A DNA stretch of 64,000 bases, from contig JAOBJW010000002.1 of assembly GCA_025728315.1 (NCBI GenBank), positions 1-64,000 on the forward strand. The letters run 5' to 3'. Below the pieces are notes generated by a model. It worked only from the letters and a program-made list of their open reading frames with translations. It was not told where the DNA came from and made no database searches. A program made the position numbers and the translations under genes. The stretch is from Candidatus Lightella neohaematopini. Its GTDB lineage: Bacteria > Pseudomonadota > Gammaproteobacteria > Enterobacterales > Enterobacteriaceae. Shown piece by piece: positions 21,321 to 29,976 of the stretch (its first letter is position 1; each line of letters begins with the position of its first letter).

Positions 21321-22220
21321 CTATTTAAATATATCTAATTTAGTTTTTAATACTATATTACGTAAAAATTTTTTTTTATTATTCGTTAATTTAATTAATG
21401 GTAATCTAGTGTTGTCTGAAGATATTAATCCAATTTTCTTACAAATCCACTTTATTGGTACTGGATTAGGTGCTATTGATGTTAATATTTTACATAATGG
21501 TAGTAAATTATTAAAAATAATTTTTGCTTTTTGATATTCTTTGTTTATTATTAATTTAATTAATAAAGACACTTCATTGGTAGCAATATTAGATAATACT
21601 GATATAACACCATTACCACCAGATACCATAAATGGTAATATATTATCATCGTTACCATTTAATATAGAAAAATTATTTGTCATATTTTTAATTAACTTAA
21701 TTCGATTCACATCATATACAGTTTCTTTAATACCAATAATATTATCTATTTTAGATAACTTAATTATTGTTTTTGGTAAAATATCACAACCAGATCTCTT
21801 AGGATTATTGTATATCAATTGTGGTATATTAATATGTTCAGAAATAGTTTTAAAATGTTGATAAATACCTTGTTGGTTAGGACAAATATAATATGGAGTA
21901 ATACTTAAATAAGATGATATATCATAATATTGAAAATATTTCATAATTTTTATTGCTTTATGTGTAGAACTTGATCCAATACCAACTATAATAGGTAATC
22001 TACCCTTATTAAATTTTAAAGTCCATAACAATAATTGTTTACGTTCTTCATTATCAAGAGTAAAAAACTCACCAGTAGTACCAGTAATTAATAATGCATT
22101 AGTTTTATTATTACAATGATAATCAATTAAGTTTTTTAGACTATACTTATCTATTTTACCAGATTTATCCATAGGAGTGATTAACGCTACTATGTTACCA
22201 TTAATTTCATTTTTATTCAT
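21321..22220 (-). CDS. dapA: 4-Hydroxy-tetrahydrodipicolinate synthase
   Basis: TIM-barrel lyase that condenses pyruvate with aspartate semialdehyde. The Schiff-base lysine is Lys165 in IIGIKETVYD; the catalytic triad parts are TGTTGE (Thr) and Tyr137 in LIYNNP. Length is 299 (E. coli 292). It is transcribed leftward, alone, opposite to its neighbours, consistent with a relocated single gene. Functionally it pairs with dapD. Confidence 0.97.
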   Translation of the reverse strand: MNKNEINGNIVALITPMDKSGKIDKYSLKNLIDYHCNNKTNALLITGTTGEFFTLDNEERKQLLLWTLKFNKGRLPIIVGIGSSSTHKAIKIMKYFQYYDISSYLSITPYYICPNQQGIYQHFKTISEHINIPQLIYNNPKRSGCDILPKTIIKLSKIDNIIGIKETVYDVNRIKLIKNMTNNFSILNGNDDNILPFMVSGGNGVISVLSNIATNEVSLLIKLIINKEYQKAKIIFNNLLPLCKILTSIAPNPVPIKWICKKIGLISSDNTRLPLIKLTNNKKKFLRNIVLKTKLDIFK

Positions 22221-22332
22221 TTTTTATATTTTATAAAACTTAACTTTATTTTAAGATTAATAAAATTTATTTTTATTTAAGATAATATGAATTAATTAGT
22301 AAATTATTATGTTAACTTTAATAAGTTATCAT

Positions 22333-22412
22333 TTATAATCCAATAATTTATATTAATTAAATTATTGATATATAATAACATTATTTATATTAATTAAATT
22401 ATTGGATTATAA
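22333..22412. repeat. Combined inverted and direct repeat in the dapA-serS spacer
   Basis: The 16-bp segment at 22335-22350 (ATAATCCAATAATTTA) recurs as its exact reverse complement at 22395-22410. Overlapping this, the 22-bp segment at 22346-22367 recurs directly and identically at 22383-22404. The region lies in the 224-bp divergent gap between dapA and serS. It could form a long hairpin, act as a paired binding site, or be a remnant of local duplication. I cannot tell which. Confidence 0.7.
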
Positions 22413-22444
22413 TATTATCTGTTTATTAAAAAGTAAATATAATT

Positions 22445-23737
22445 ATGTTAGATAAAAATTTGTTAAAGGAAAAAATATACTTAACTGCTAAGAAATTAAA
22501 TTATAGACAATTTAAATTAGATATTAAAACATTAAAAAAACAAGAAAAATATAGAAAAATTCTACAATTAAAAGTAGAAAAATTACAAGCAGAAAGAAAT
22601 TCTAAATCAAGAAAAATTAGTGTTATGAAATCTAATGGGGAAGATATTACTTCTTTATGTCAAGAAGTTATTAAAATTCGTAAAAAACTAAAAGATACTA
22701 AAATAGAACTGGATTTATTAAAAAACTCTATTCGTAATTATGAATTATTAATACCTAACATTACCAATGAAGATGTCCCTATTGGAAATAATAAAAACTT
22801 TAATAAAGAAATATTAAAATGGGGAAATAAAACTAATTGTGATAAATTATTAAAAAATCATGTTGATTTAGGTAAAAATATTGGTGATTTAGATTTTTCA
22901 TTAGCTGCTAAAATAACTGGTTCTAGATTTGTAGTAATGAAAAATAATATTGCCCGTCTATATAGAATACTATCTCAGTTCATGTTAGAAATACATACAA
23001 CACTACACAATTATGTAGAATACTATGTACCATACTTAGTAAATTTTGAATCGTTATATGGTGCTGGTCAATTACCAAAATTTAATAATGATTTATTTTA
23101 TACTCATTTTACTAATAAAACTATTAGTAATGATAAATCTTATGCTTTAATACCAACAGCTGAAGTACCATTAATAAATATTATGCGTAATAAAATTATT
23201 GAGGAAGATAAATTACCAATAAAAATGGTTGCTTGTACTCCTTGTTTTAGAGCAGAAGCAGGTGCTTATGGACAAGATACTAAAGGATTAATTCGTATGC
23301 ATCAATTTGATAAAGTAGAAATGATACAATTTGTTAAACCAGAAAATTCTATTCAAGCTTTGGAAGACTTAACAAGTCATGCTGAAAAAATATTAAAATT
23401 ATTAAATTTACCCTATAGAAAAATTTTATTATGTACAGGTGATACAGGATTTACTTCATGTAAAACTTATGATTTAGAAGTATGGCTACCAGCTAGTAAA
23501 ACATATAAAGAAGTGTCTTCTTGTTCAAATACAAGTGATTTTCAATCTAGAAGAATGAAAATTCGTTATAGAAATTCAATAAATAATAAACTAGAACTAG
23601 TACATATTATTAATGGTTCTGGTTTAGCCATTGGTAGAACATTAGTAGCTATTATGGAAAATTATCAGCAATCTAATGGTAAAATTAAAGTACCAAAAAT
23701 ATTAGAACCATATATGAATGGATTGACTTATATATAA
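22445..23737 (+). CDS. serS: Seryl-tRNA synthetase
   Basis: Class II synthetase that charges tRNA-Ser and tRNA-Sec. An N-terminal antiparallel coiled-coil arm (about 30-105, Lys/Glu rich) is followed by the catalytic core: TAEVPLINIMRN, motif 2 PCFRAEAGAYGQDTKGLIRMHQFDKVE, and motif 3 NGSGLAIGRTLVAIMEN. Length 430 equals E. coli. It stands 63 bp ahead of qmcA. Confidence 0.97.
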   Translation: MLDKNLLKEKIYLTAKKLNYRQFKLDIKTLKKQEKYRKILQLKVEKLQAERNSKSRKISVMKSNGEDITSLCQEVIKIRKKLKDTKIELDLLKNSIRNYELLIPNITNEDVPIGNNKNFNKEILKWGNKTNCDKLLKNHVDLGKNIGDLDFSLAAKITGSRFVVMKNNIARLYRILSQFMLEIHTTLHNYVEYYVPYLVNFESLYGAGQLPKFNNDLFYTHFTNKTISNDKSYALIPTAEVPLINIMRNKIIEEDKLPIKMVACTPCFRAEAGAYGQDTKGLIRMHQFDKVEMIQFVKPENSIQALEDLTSHAEKILKLLNLPYRKILLCTGDTGFTSCKTYDLEVWLPASKTYKEVSSCSNTSDFQSRRMKIRYRNSINNKLELVHIINGSGLAIGRTLVAIMENYQQSNGKIKVPKILEPYMNGLTYI

Positions 23738-23800
23738 AATTATTGTACACTACGTTCAGTAATATTTATTTGTAAGAATGTTAATACTACTAAAAAGGAT

Positions 23801-24700
23801 GTGTTAGTGATATTATTTTTGGTATTTACCGTATTATTATTAATAATTATTAATAGTTTAAAAATTGTTCCTCAAGGTTATCAATGGACGATAGAGAGAT
23901 TTGGTCGATTTATTCAAACATTACAACCAGGATTAAATTTAATAATACCATTTGTAGATAGAATTGGTCATAAAATAAATATGATGGAGCAAGTATTAGA
24001 TATTCCTTCACAAGAAATAATATCTAAAGACAATGCTAATGTAAAAATAGATGCTGTGTGTTTTATTCAAGTGATTAATGCAGAACAAGCTGCTTATAAA
24101 GTAAGTAATTTAAATCAAGCAATATTAAATTTGACTATGACTAATATACGTACAGTATTGGGAGCAATGGAATTAGATGAAATGCTCTCACAAAGAGATA
24201 ATATAAATATACAATTATTAAAAATTATTGATGATGCCACCAATAATTGGGGTGTAAAAATTACAAGAGTAGAAATTAGAGATATAAAACCACCAGTAGA
24301 AATGATAAATGCTATGAATGCTCAAATGAAAGCAGAACGCACTAAAAGAGCTGAAATATTAGAAGCTGAAGGAGTAAGGCAATCACAAATTTTAAAAGCT
24401 GAAGGAGAAAAGCAATCACAAATTTTAAAAGCTGAAGGAGAAAAGCAATCACAAATTTTAAAAGCTGAAGCTAGAGAAAGAGCAGCTGAAGCTGAGGCTC
24501 ATGCTACACATATTGTTTCTGAAGCTATATCTTCTGGTAATATACAAGCTATAAATTATTTTATAGCACAAAAATATACTGATGCATTAAATAGTATAGG
24601 TATGGCTAATAATAGTAAAATTATTATGATGCCACTGGATACCACAAATATTATTAGTACAATTAATGGAATTGCAGAGTTAATAAAACAAAATAAATAA
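23801..24700 (+). CDS. qmcA: SPFH/stomatin-family inner-membrane protein QmcA (YbbK)
   Basis: Membrane-anchored SPFH protein; in E. coli QmcA associates with FtsH/HflKC-type complexes and its exact role is unclear. A single N-terminal membrane segment (about 1-20) is followed by the SPFH domain ([50 protein letters not shown]) and an Ala/Glu-rich coiled coil. It starts with GTG at 23801 preceded by AAGGAT, matching the E. coli N-terminus. The coiled coil contains three 33-bp tandem units (24365-24463), the last two identical in DNA. Length 299 (E. coli 305). Its retention in so small a genome is notable. Confidence 0.93.
   Translation: MLVILFLVFTVLLLIIINSLKIVPQGYQWTIERFGRFIQTLQPGLNLIIPFVDRIGHKINMMEQVLDIPSQEIISKDNANVKIDAVCFIQVINAEQAAYKVSNLNQAILNLTMTNIRTVLGAMELDEMLSQRDNINIQLLKIIDDATNNWGVKITRVEIRDIKPPVEMINAMNAQMKAERTKRAEILEAEGVRQSQILKAEGEKQSQILKAEGEKQSQILKAEARERAAEAEAHATHIVSEAISSGNIQAINYFIAQKYTDALNSIGMANNSKIIMMPLDTTNIISTINGIAELIKQNK
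24365..24463 (+). repeat. Three 33-bp tandem units inside qmcA
   Basis: Units 24365-24397, 24398-24430 and 24431-24463 each encode an 11-residue AEG..QSQILK coiled-coil repeat. Units 2 and 3 are identical in DNA and unit 1 differs at a few bases. E. coli QmcA has comparable repeats at this place, so the protein periodicity is ancestral, while the exact DNA identity suggests recent homogenisation or slippage. Confidence 0.85.
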
Positions 24701-24716
24701 AAAAATAAAAATTTAT

Positions 24717-25373
24717 TTAAATAAAATAGTTAATTTTATTAATTATTTCTGTTAGAATTAAATTAATTGGTTTATCGCCATCTATTTCCATGTAAGAATT
24801 TACATTACCTAATTTAACTTCCTGTTTATAATAATTAACTATATTGGTAATTTGTTTGTTATGAATTTTTAATCTATGTTTAATAACGTTAATATTATCA
24901 TCTTTTCTAGATATTAATTGTTCTCCAGTAATATTATCTAAATTATTTACTATTGGTGGATTATATTTTATATGATATATTCTACCTGATGATTTATGAA
25001 CACGTCTACCCAATAAACGCTTTATGATAATTTTATGTGGTAACTTAATATTAAAAACGAAATTAATTTTAATATTATTAATAGTTAAATATTGAGCTTG
25101 GTTAATACTTCTAGGAAATCCATCTAATATAAATCCATTATCACAATCATTTTTACAAAGACGCATCTTAACTATATTACACACTACACTGTCTGATATT
25201 AAGTCACCTAAATTAATATTATCAGAAATATCATTATTAACTAATTTACGTAATAATTCACCTACAGAGATTTTAGGTATTTTATATTTTTCAGCAAGCA
25301 AATCAGATTGTGTACCCTTACCAGTTCCTGGAGCACCAATAAAAATTACTCGAATATTTCTATTAATATTCAT
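24717..25373 (-). CDS. adk: Adenylate kinase
   Basis: Interconverts ATP+AMP and 2 ADP. The P-loop GAPGTGKGTQ is at the N-terminus, the AMP-binding region IPKISVGELLR follows, then GFILDGFPRS and the LID domain LLGRRVHKSSGRIYH. Length is 218 (E. coli 214). It is placed 4 bp downstream of htpG, as in E. coli (recR-htpG-adk), so the three are probably one transcript. Confidence 0.97.
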   Translation of the reverse strand: MNINRNIRVIFIGAPGTGKGTQSDLLAEKYKIPKISVGELLRKLVNNDISDNINLGDLISDSVVCNIVKMRLCKNDCDNGFILDGFPRSINQAQYLTINNIKINFVFNIKLPHKIIIKRLLGRRVHKSSGRIYHIKYNPPIVNNLDNITGEQLISRKDDNINVIKHRLKIHNKQITNIVNYYKQEVKLGNVNSYMEIDGDKPINLILTEIINKINYFI

Positions 25374-25377
25374 AAAA

Positions 25378-27237
25378 TTAAATTATTAACTGGTTAATAA
25401 TTTTAATAAATATTCCTGGATTATCTAAATAATTACTTTCCATTAATAATGCTTGACTAAACAACAATTCAACCCATTGATTAAATTTATCATCTTCTTT
25501 TATACAAGACATCTTATTAATTATATTATGTTTATAATTAATTAATAAAATATATTTAATTTTTGGTATTGATTGGCCAGTATTTTTTAATAACTTAGCC
25601 ATCTGAGTAGTTATACCATTATTTTCATTTACTAATGCCACCGGCGATGTTACTAATTTTTTTGTAAATTTAACATCAGTTACTTTATCACCTAAATAAT
25701 TCTTTATTCGATAAATAAAATTATTAGAAGATTCAACTGGATCTGTTATATGTATTCTATTTTCAGCATTGGCATATTTATTTATTAAGTCATCTTCTTT
25801 ACTAGATAAATGAAATTTCTTACCATTAAAATCATTAATATAATTCATCATCCATTCATCAACTGTATCAAATAATAATAATACAATAATATTATTTTTT
25901 TTCAAAATTTCTATATGTGGACTATATTTAGCTGAATTATAACTGCTAGCAATAATATAATATATTTTATCTTGTTCTTGCTTCATACAATTAACATACA
26001 TATCTAATGATATGTAATCGTTCTGATTATCACTATTTGTATGCGAAAATCTTAATAAGTTAGATAGTAATTTTTTATTTTTAAAATCTTCAGCTATACC
26101 TTCTTTAAGAATTAAACCAAACTGTTTCCAAAAAATTTTATACTTATCTTCATTATTTTTTGCTAATTTTTCCAACATAATAAGTACTTTTTTTGTAATA
26201 CTGCTTTTTATTTTGTCAATTATTTTATTTTCTTGCAAAATCTCACGAGATACATTAAGTGGTAAATCATTAGAATCTATAATTCCTCTTACAAAACGTA
26301 AATAATTTGGTAAAAAATTATTAACATTGTCCATAATAAATATACGTTTAACATATAACTTTAAACCATTTTTTTGTTCATTATGCCAAGGATTATATGT
26401 AAATTTACTAGGAATATATAATAACATAGTATATTCTTGCTTACCTTCAATAAAACTATGTTGCCAATGTAATGGATCATTATGATCTCCAGTAATATGT
26501 TTATAGAATTCTATATATTCACTATCTTTTATATCTATTTTATTACGAGTCCATATAGCTTTAGCTTGATTAACCTGTTTCCAAACATTATTATTTTTAT
26601 TATCACAATATTGTAATTTAATTGGTAATTGAATATGATCAGAATACTTATTTATAATATTTTTTAATTTCCAATAATCAAGAAATTCTTCTTCACTATC
26701 TTTTAAATATAATATAACCTTAGTACCATGATTAGGTTTATCTAGATAGTCAATAGTATATTTATCTTTACCATCTGATTCCCATAATACTCCGCTAACA
26801 TCATTAAATGATTTGGTATGTACAACAACTTTGTTAGCTACAATAAATGATGAATAAAATCCAACACCAAAATAACCAATAAGATTACTATTTAATTTAT
26901 TTTCAAACTCCTTTAATTTAATAAATTCTTTAGTTCCAGATTTAGCAATTGTTCCTAAATTATTTATTACTTCATTATAACTCATACCAATACCATTATC
27001 ATCTATAATGATAGAACGATCTTGCTTATTAAAAGAGATCATTATGCAAAAATTATTATTATATTTATATAATTCAGGTTTAGATAACATTAAAAATTTT
27101 AATTTGTCTATTGCATCCGACGCGTTAGATATTAGCTCACGTAAAAAAATTTCTTTATTTGAGTATAAAGAATTAATCATTATATTTAATATTTGTTTAG
27201 TTTCAGATTGAAAACCCCGTATCTCTTTTCTATTCAT
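25378..27237 (-). CDS. htpG: Hsp90-family chaperone HtpG
   Basis: Dimeric ATP-dependent chaperone. The GHKL ATPase motifs are intact: IFLRELISNASDAIDKL, DDNGIGMSYNEV and IGYFGVGFYSSFIVANKV. The middle domain has NYLRFVRGIIDSNDLPLNVSREILQ with the catalytic Arg, and the C-terminal dimerisation domain ends NQLII. I take the ATG at 27237, which has AGGTGA a suitable distance upstream and matches the E. coli N-terminus; an in-frame GTG at 27246 is less likely. Length 619 (E. coli 624). It sits in recR-htpG-adk order. Confidence 0.96.
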   Translation of the reverse strand: MNRKEIRGFQSETKQILNIMINSLYSNKEIFLRELISNASDAIDKLKFLMLSKPELYKYNNNFCIMISFNKQDRSIIIDDNGIGMSYNEVINNLGTIAKSGTKEFIKLKEFENKLNSNLIGYFGVGFYSSFIVANKVVVHTKSFNDVSGVLWESDGKDKYTIDYLDKPNHGTKVILYLKDSEEEFLDYWKLKNIINKYSDHIQLPIKLQYCDNKNNNVWKQVNQAKAIWTRNKIDIKDSEYIEFYKHITGDHNDPLHWQHSFIEGKQEYTMLLYIPSKFTYNPWHNEQKNGLKLYVKRIFIMDNVNNFLPNYLRFVRGIIDSNDLPLNVSREILQENKIIDKIKSSITKKVLIMLEKLAKNNEDKYKIFWKQFGLILKEGIAEDFKNKKLLSNLLRFSHTNSDNQNDYISLDMYVNCMKQEQDKIYYIIASSYNSAKYSPHIEILKKNNIIVLLLFDTVDEWMMNYINDFNGKKFHLSSKEDDLINKYANAENRIHITDPVESSNNFIYRIKNYLGDKVTDVKFTKKLVTSPVALVNENNGITTQMAKLLKNTGQSIPKIKYILLINYKHNIINKMSCIKEDDKFNQWVELLFSQALLMESNYLDNPGIFIKIINQLII

Positions 27238-27271
27238 ATAAATCACCTAAATTGATAAATAATTTACTTTG

Positions 27272-27871
27272 TTAAGAATTAATTTTATATCTTCTAATTA
27301 TGGAATGAGATAAAGTATTAAAATCTATTGATTCTATTTCACTACCTACTGGTATACCATAAGCAATACGACTAACAACAATATTATAATTTTTACATAT
27401 TCCAGCTATATAATTACTAGTAATTTCACCTTCTACAGTAGAACTAGTAGCAACAATAACTTCTTTTATTATATTTTTTTTTAATCTATTTTCTAATATA
27501 TCTAAATTAATATCATTAGATTTAATTCCATCTATTGGTGATAGACAACCAAACAATACAAAATATAATCCAGAAAATTGACCAGTTTGTTCTATAGCAA
27601 ATACATCAGCAGGATTTTCTACCACACAAATCTGTTTACAACTTATCCTATCTTGACTAGAGCAAATATCACAAATATTTTTTGCAGTAAAGTTAAAACA
27701 CATAGTACATTGATTAATATTTAGCATTACATCATTTAATGATTTATGCAAATCAATTCCTATTTTCTTATTTCTTAATAAGAAAAACATAATTCTTTGT
27801 GCTGATTTAGGTCCAATACCAGGTAGAATTTTTAATATTTTTATTAAATTATCTGTTATACTACTATTCAT
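27272..27871 (-). CDS. recR: Recombination mediator RecR
   Basis: Works with RecO (and RecF) to load RecA on gapped DNA. A helix-hairpin-helix (LPGIGPKSAQR, near 17-27), a four-cysteine zinc finger (CTMCFNF...CDICSS) and the Toprim domain (VVENPADVFAIEQTG, ATSSTVEGEITSNYIA) are present. I start at the ATG at 27871, which aligns with E. coli RecR (201 residues here give 199); the open frame extends 18 codons further upstream, probably without meaning. ybaB, between dnaX and recR in E. coli, is lost. A retained DNA-repair gene is noteworthy in a genome of this type. Confidence 0.93.
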   Translation of the reverse strand: MNSSITDNLIKILKILPGIGPKSAQRIMFFLLRNKKIGIDLHKSLNDVMLNINQCTMCFNFTAKNICDICSSQDRISCKQICVVENPADVFAIEQTGQFSGLYFVLFGCLSPIDGIKSNDINLDILENRLKKNIIKEVIVATSSTVEGEITSNYIAGICKNYNIVVSRIAYGIPVGSEIESIDFNTLSHSIIRRYKINS

Positions 27872-27955
27872 TTGTAATATTAGTGACCTATATAAATTGA
27901 TATATATTAAATTATAATAAAACATCTAATATAGTATAATTTTATAATTTAAAAA

Positions 27956-29032
27956 TCAATAATTAATTAATTTTAGTAATGTTATTTCTATTATTAATTT
28001 TTTATTATCTACTATTAATAATTCTTTATAACCATTTAATACTAAATCAATATACTTTTTTATAATATTAATTGATAATAATTTTGAAATATTATTTAAA
28101 CGAAATAATATATTTTTATTATAATTAGAATTATAGTTTGATAAAGTCTTAATTAATAAGATATCATGCAATATTAATAATATATCAGTTAAAAATTTTT
28201 CCCAATTAATATTATTTGTAGATATGTTATTAATAGTATTAATTAACTGATCAGTATTATTTGATATTATTAGTTCAATAATTAATATTAATTGATTAAT
28301 ATCTACTATACCAAGCATATTAACTACGATATTTAAAATTATTTTCCCTTTACCAAAAACTATAGCTTGATCAGTTAAATTTAATGCATCACGTAAACTA
28401 CCATTAGCAACATTTGTAATATAAATTATTGCTTGTTCGTCAAATGATATTTGTTCTTTAGTTAAAATAGTTTTTAAATATAGAATAATTTTACTATTAT
28501 TTATTTTTAATAAATTAAAATGTAAACACCGAGAGGTAATTACTTTTGGTATTTTATTATATTCAGTAGTAGCTAATAAAAATTTAATATGAGAAGGTGG
28601 TTCTTCTAATATTTTTAATAAAGCATTAAAACTGCTACGAGATAACATATGTACTTCATCAATTAAGTAAATTTTAAATTTTCCTTTTACTGGAAAATAT
28701 TGAGCATTTTCTATTAACTCTTTGATATTATCTATTCCAGAAGATGATGCAGCATCAATTTCTATTAAATCAATGAAACAATTATTTTGTATTTCTATAC
28801 ACGCATCGCAAGTATCACAAATATTTATACTATTGTTAATGCAGTTTAAACTTTTAGCTAATAGTCTGGCTATTGTAGTTTTTCCTATACCATAAGAACC
28901 AGAAAAAATATATGCATAATGAATTTTGTTTAAATTAAATGCATTAGTAAAAGCATTAACTATGTGATCTTGACCTATTAAATCGTTAAAACATCTAGGA
29001 CGCCATTTTAATACTAATGGTTTATAAATCAT
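27956..29032 (-). CDS. dnaX: DNA polymerase III clamp-loader subunit DnaX, short form
   Basis: AAA+ motor of the clamp loader. Walker A GSYGIGKTT, a zinc-binding module (CINNSINICDTCDACIEI), DEVHMLSRSSFNALLKILEEPP (Walker B) and the arginine-finger motif TSRCL are intact. The protein has 358 residues and stops just after the equivalent of E. coli residue 363, at the end of domain III. E. coli tau has 643 residues and gamma 431. Domains IV (DnaB binding) and V (alpha binding) are missing, together with the site of the programmed frameshift that makes gamma, so only a gamma-like product can be made. Confidence 0.96.
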   Translation of the reverse strand: MIYKPLVLKWRPRCFNDLIGQDHIVNAFTNAFNLNKIHYAYIFSGSYGIGKTTIARLLAKSLNCINNSINICDTCDACIEIQNNCFIDLIEIDAASSSGIDNIKELIENAQYFPVKGKFKIYLIDEVHMLSRSSFNALLKILEEPPSHIKFLLATTEYNKIPKVITSRCLHFNLLKINNSKIILYLKTILTKEQISFDEQAIIYITNVANGSLRDALNLTDQAIVFGKGKIILNIVVNMLGIVDINQLILIIELIISNNTDQLINTINNISTNNINWEKFLTDILLILHDILLIKTLSNYNSNYNKNILFRLNNISKLLSINIIKKYIDLVLNGYKELLIVDNKKLIIEITLLKLINY

Positions 29033-29059
29033 ATAAATTAAATTAGTATAATATAAATA

Positions 29060-29611
29060 TTAATTATTATTAAATAATAATAAACTATAATTCTTAATAC
29101 CCATATTATTTAATATATTTTCTCCTCCTAATTCAATTAAATTAATAATAAACGCAGCATTATTTACTATACCGTTAAGTCTTCTTATTAATTTAGCTAC
29201 TGCACATATTGTTCCACCAGTAGCTAGTAAATCATCAACTATTAATACTTTATCACCAGGAGTAATAGAATCTTTATGTATTTCTAATTTATTATTACCA
29301 TATTCCAATATGTAATTTTCACTTATCGTTTCTCTAGGTAATTTACCTGGTTTTCTTACTGGAACAAATCCTAATCCTAATGATAATGCTAATGGAGCTC
29401 CAAATAAAAATCCTCTAGCTTCTATACCAACAATTTTATTTAAATTATAATTACGATAATAATTAGTTAATAATGATATACTAGCAGCATATGCATATGG
29501 ATGTTTAACTAAATTAGTAATATCTCTAAACAATAAACCTGGTCTAGGATAATTTGGAACTGATATTATATTTTTTTTAATTAATGCTAATTTTTCTTGC
29601 TCTAAGAGCAT
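29060..29611 (-). CDS. apt: Adenine phosphoribosyltransferase
   Basis: Purine salvage enzyme that makes AMP from adenine and [52 protein letters not shown] and the PRPP-binding loop [13 protein letters not shown] are unchanged from the family. I start at the ATG at 29611; the frame remains open to a TTG at 29626, which would add five unmatched residues. Length is 183 (E. coli 183). It lies just upstream of dnaX, as in E. coli. Confidence 0.96.
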   Translation of the reverse strand: MLLEQEKLALIKKNIISVPNYPRPGLLFRDITNLVKHPYAYAASISLLTNYYRNYNLNKIVGIEARGFLFGAPLALSLGLGFVPVRKPGKLPRETISENYILEYGNNKLEIHKDSITPGDKVLIVDDLLATGGTICAVAKLIRRLNGIVNNAAFIINLIELGGENILNNMGIKNYSLLLFNNN

Positions 29612-29775
29612 AATATAAACAACCAAAATTATTATAAATAATAATATTATATATTAGTATAATTAATTATAATATCTAAATTAACGACACAAATTATTCT
29701 CTCTAAAATAAATATCTATTAATTTGATGATAATTAATATAAAACACTACTTGTTAACTTATATAAAAATTATTT

Positions 29776-29879
29776 GGATAATTAGTAGTTATTATCACTA
29801 TCATAAATATACTACAGCTGCTTCTTTCCAGACCTGACTGGATTCATATAAATAGATAATATAATAATACCAACTATCC
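29776..29879 (-). ncRNA. ffs: 4.5S RNA of the signal recognition particle
   Basis: On the minus strand the apical SRP motif is unmistakable: CCAGTCAGGTCTGGAAAGAAGCAGC resembles E. coli CAGGTCAGGTCCGGAAGGAAGCAGC, holding the Ffh-binding asymmetric and symmetric loops and the GGAA-type tetraloop. The flanks pair into a long rod: the 5' end GGATAGTTGGTATTATTA (from 29879) with the 3' end TGATAATAACTACTAATTATCC (to 29776). Length is about 104 nt (E. coli mature form 114). It lies between mdlB and apt, matching the E. coli neighbourhood. Confidence 0.95.
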
Positions 29880-29884
29880 TGAAT

Positions 29885-29917
29885 ATTATATTAAAATAAA
29901 TTTATTATAACTGTCAA
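29885..29917 (-). promoter_or_regulatory. Probable promoter of the 4.5S RNA gene
   Basis: Reading leftward, a perfect TATAAT (29885-29890) ends five bases before the first base of the RNA at 29879, the right distance for a -10 box. A perfect TTGACA lies at 29912-29917, but the spacing is 21 bp instead of about 17. In so AT-rich a genome the -10 match is weak evidence alone; its fit to the RNA 5' end makes it plausible. Confidence 0.5.
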
Positions 29918-29976
29918 TTTATTATTAATAAATTATTTATCTCTATTATAATACTTAATAAATTGTATTTATAATC

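Noticed and set aside
21541..21861. 106-codon frame on the plus strand
   Set aside because: Antisense shadow of dapA, whose catalytic residues are all intact on the other strand.
27872..27925. Eighteen-codon N-terminal extension of RecR
   Set aside because: The residues are not conserved in RecR, and the inner ATG gives the family length.
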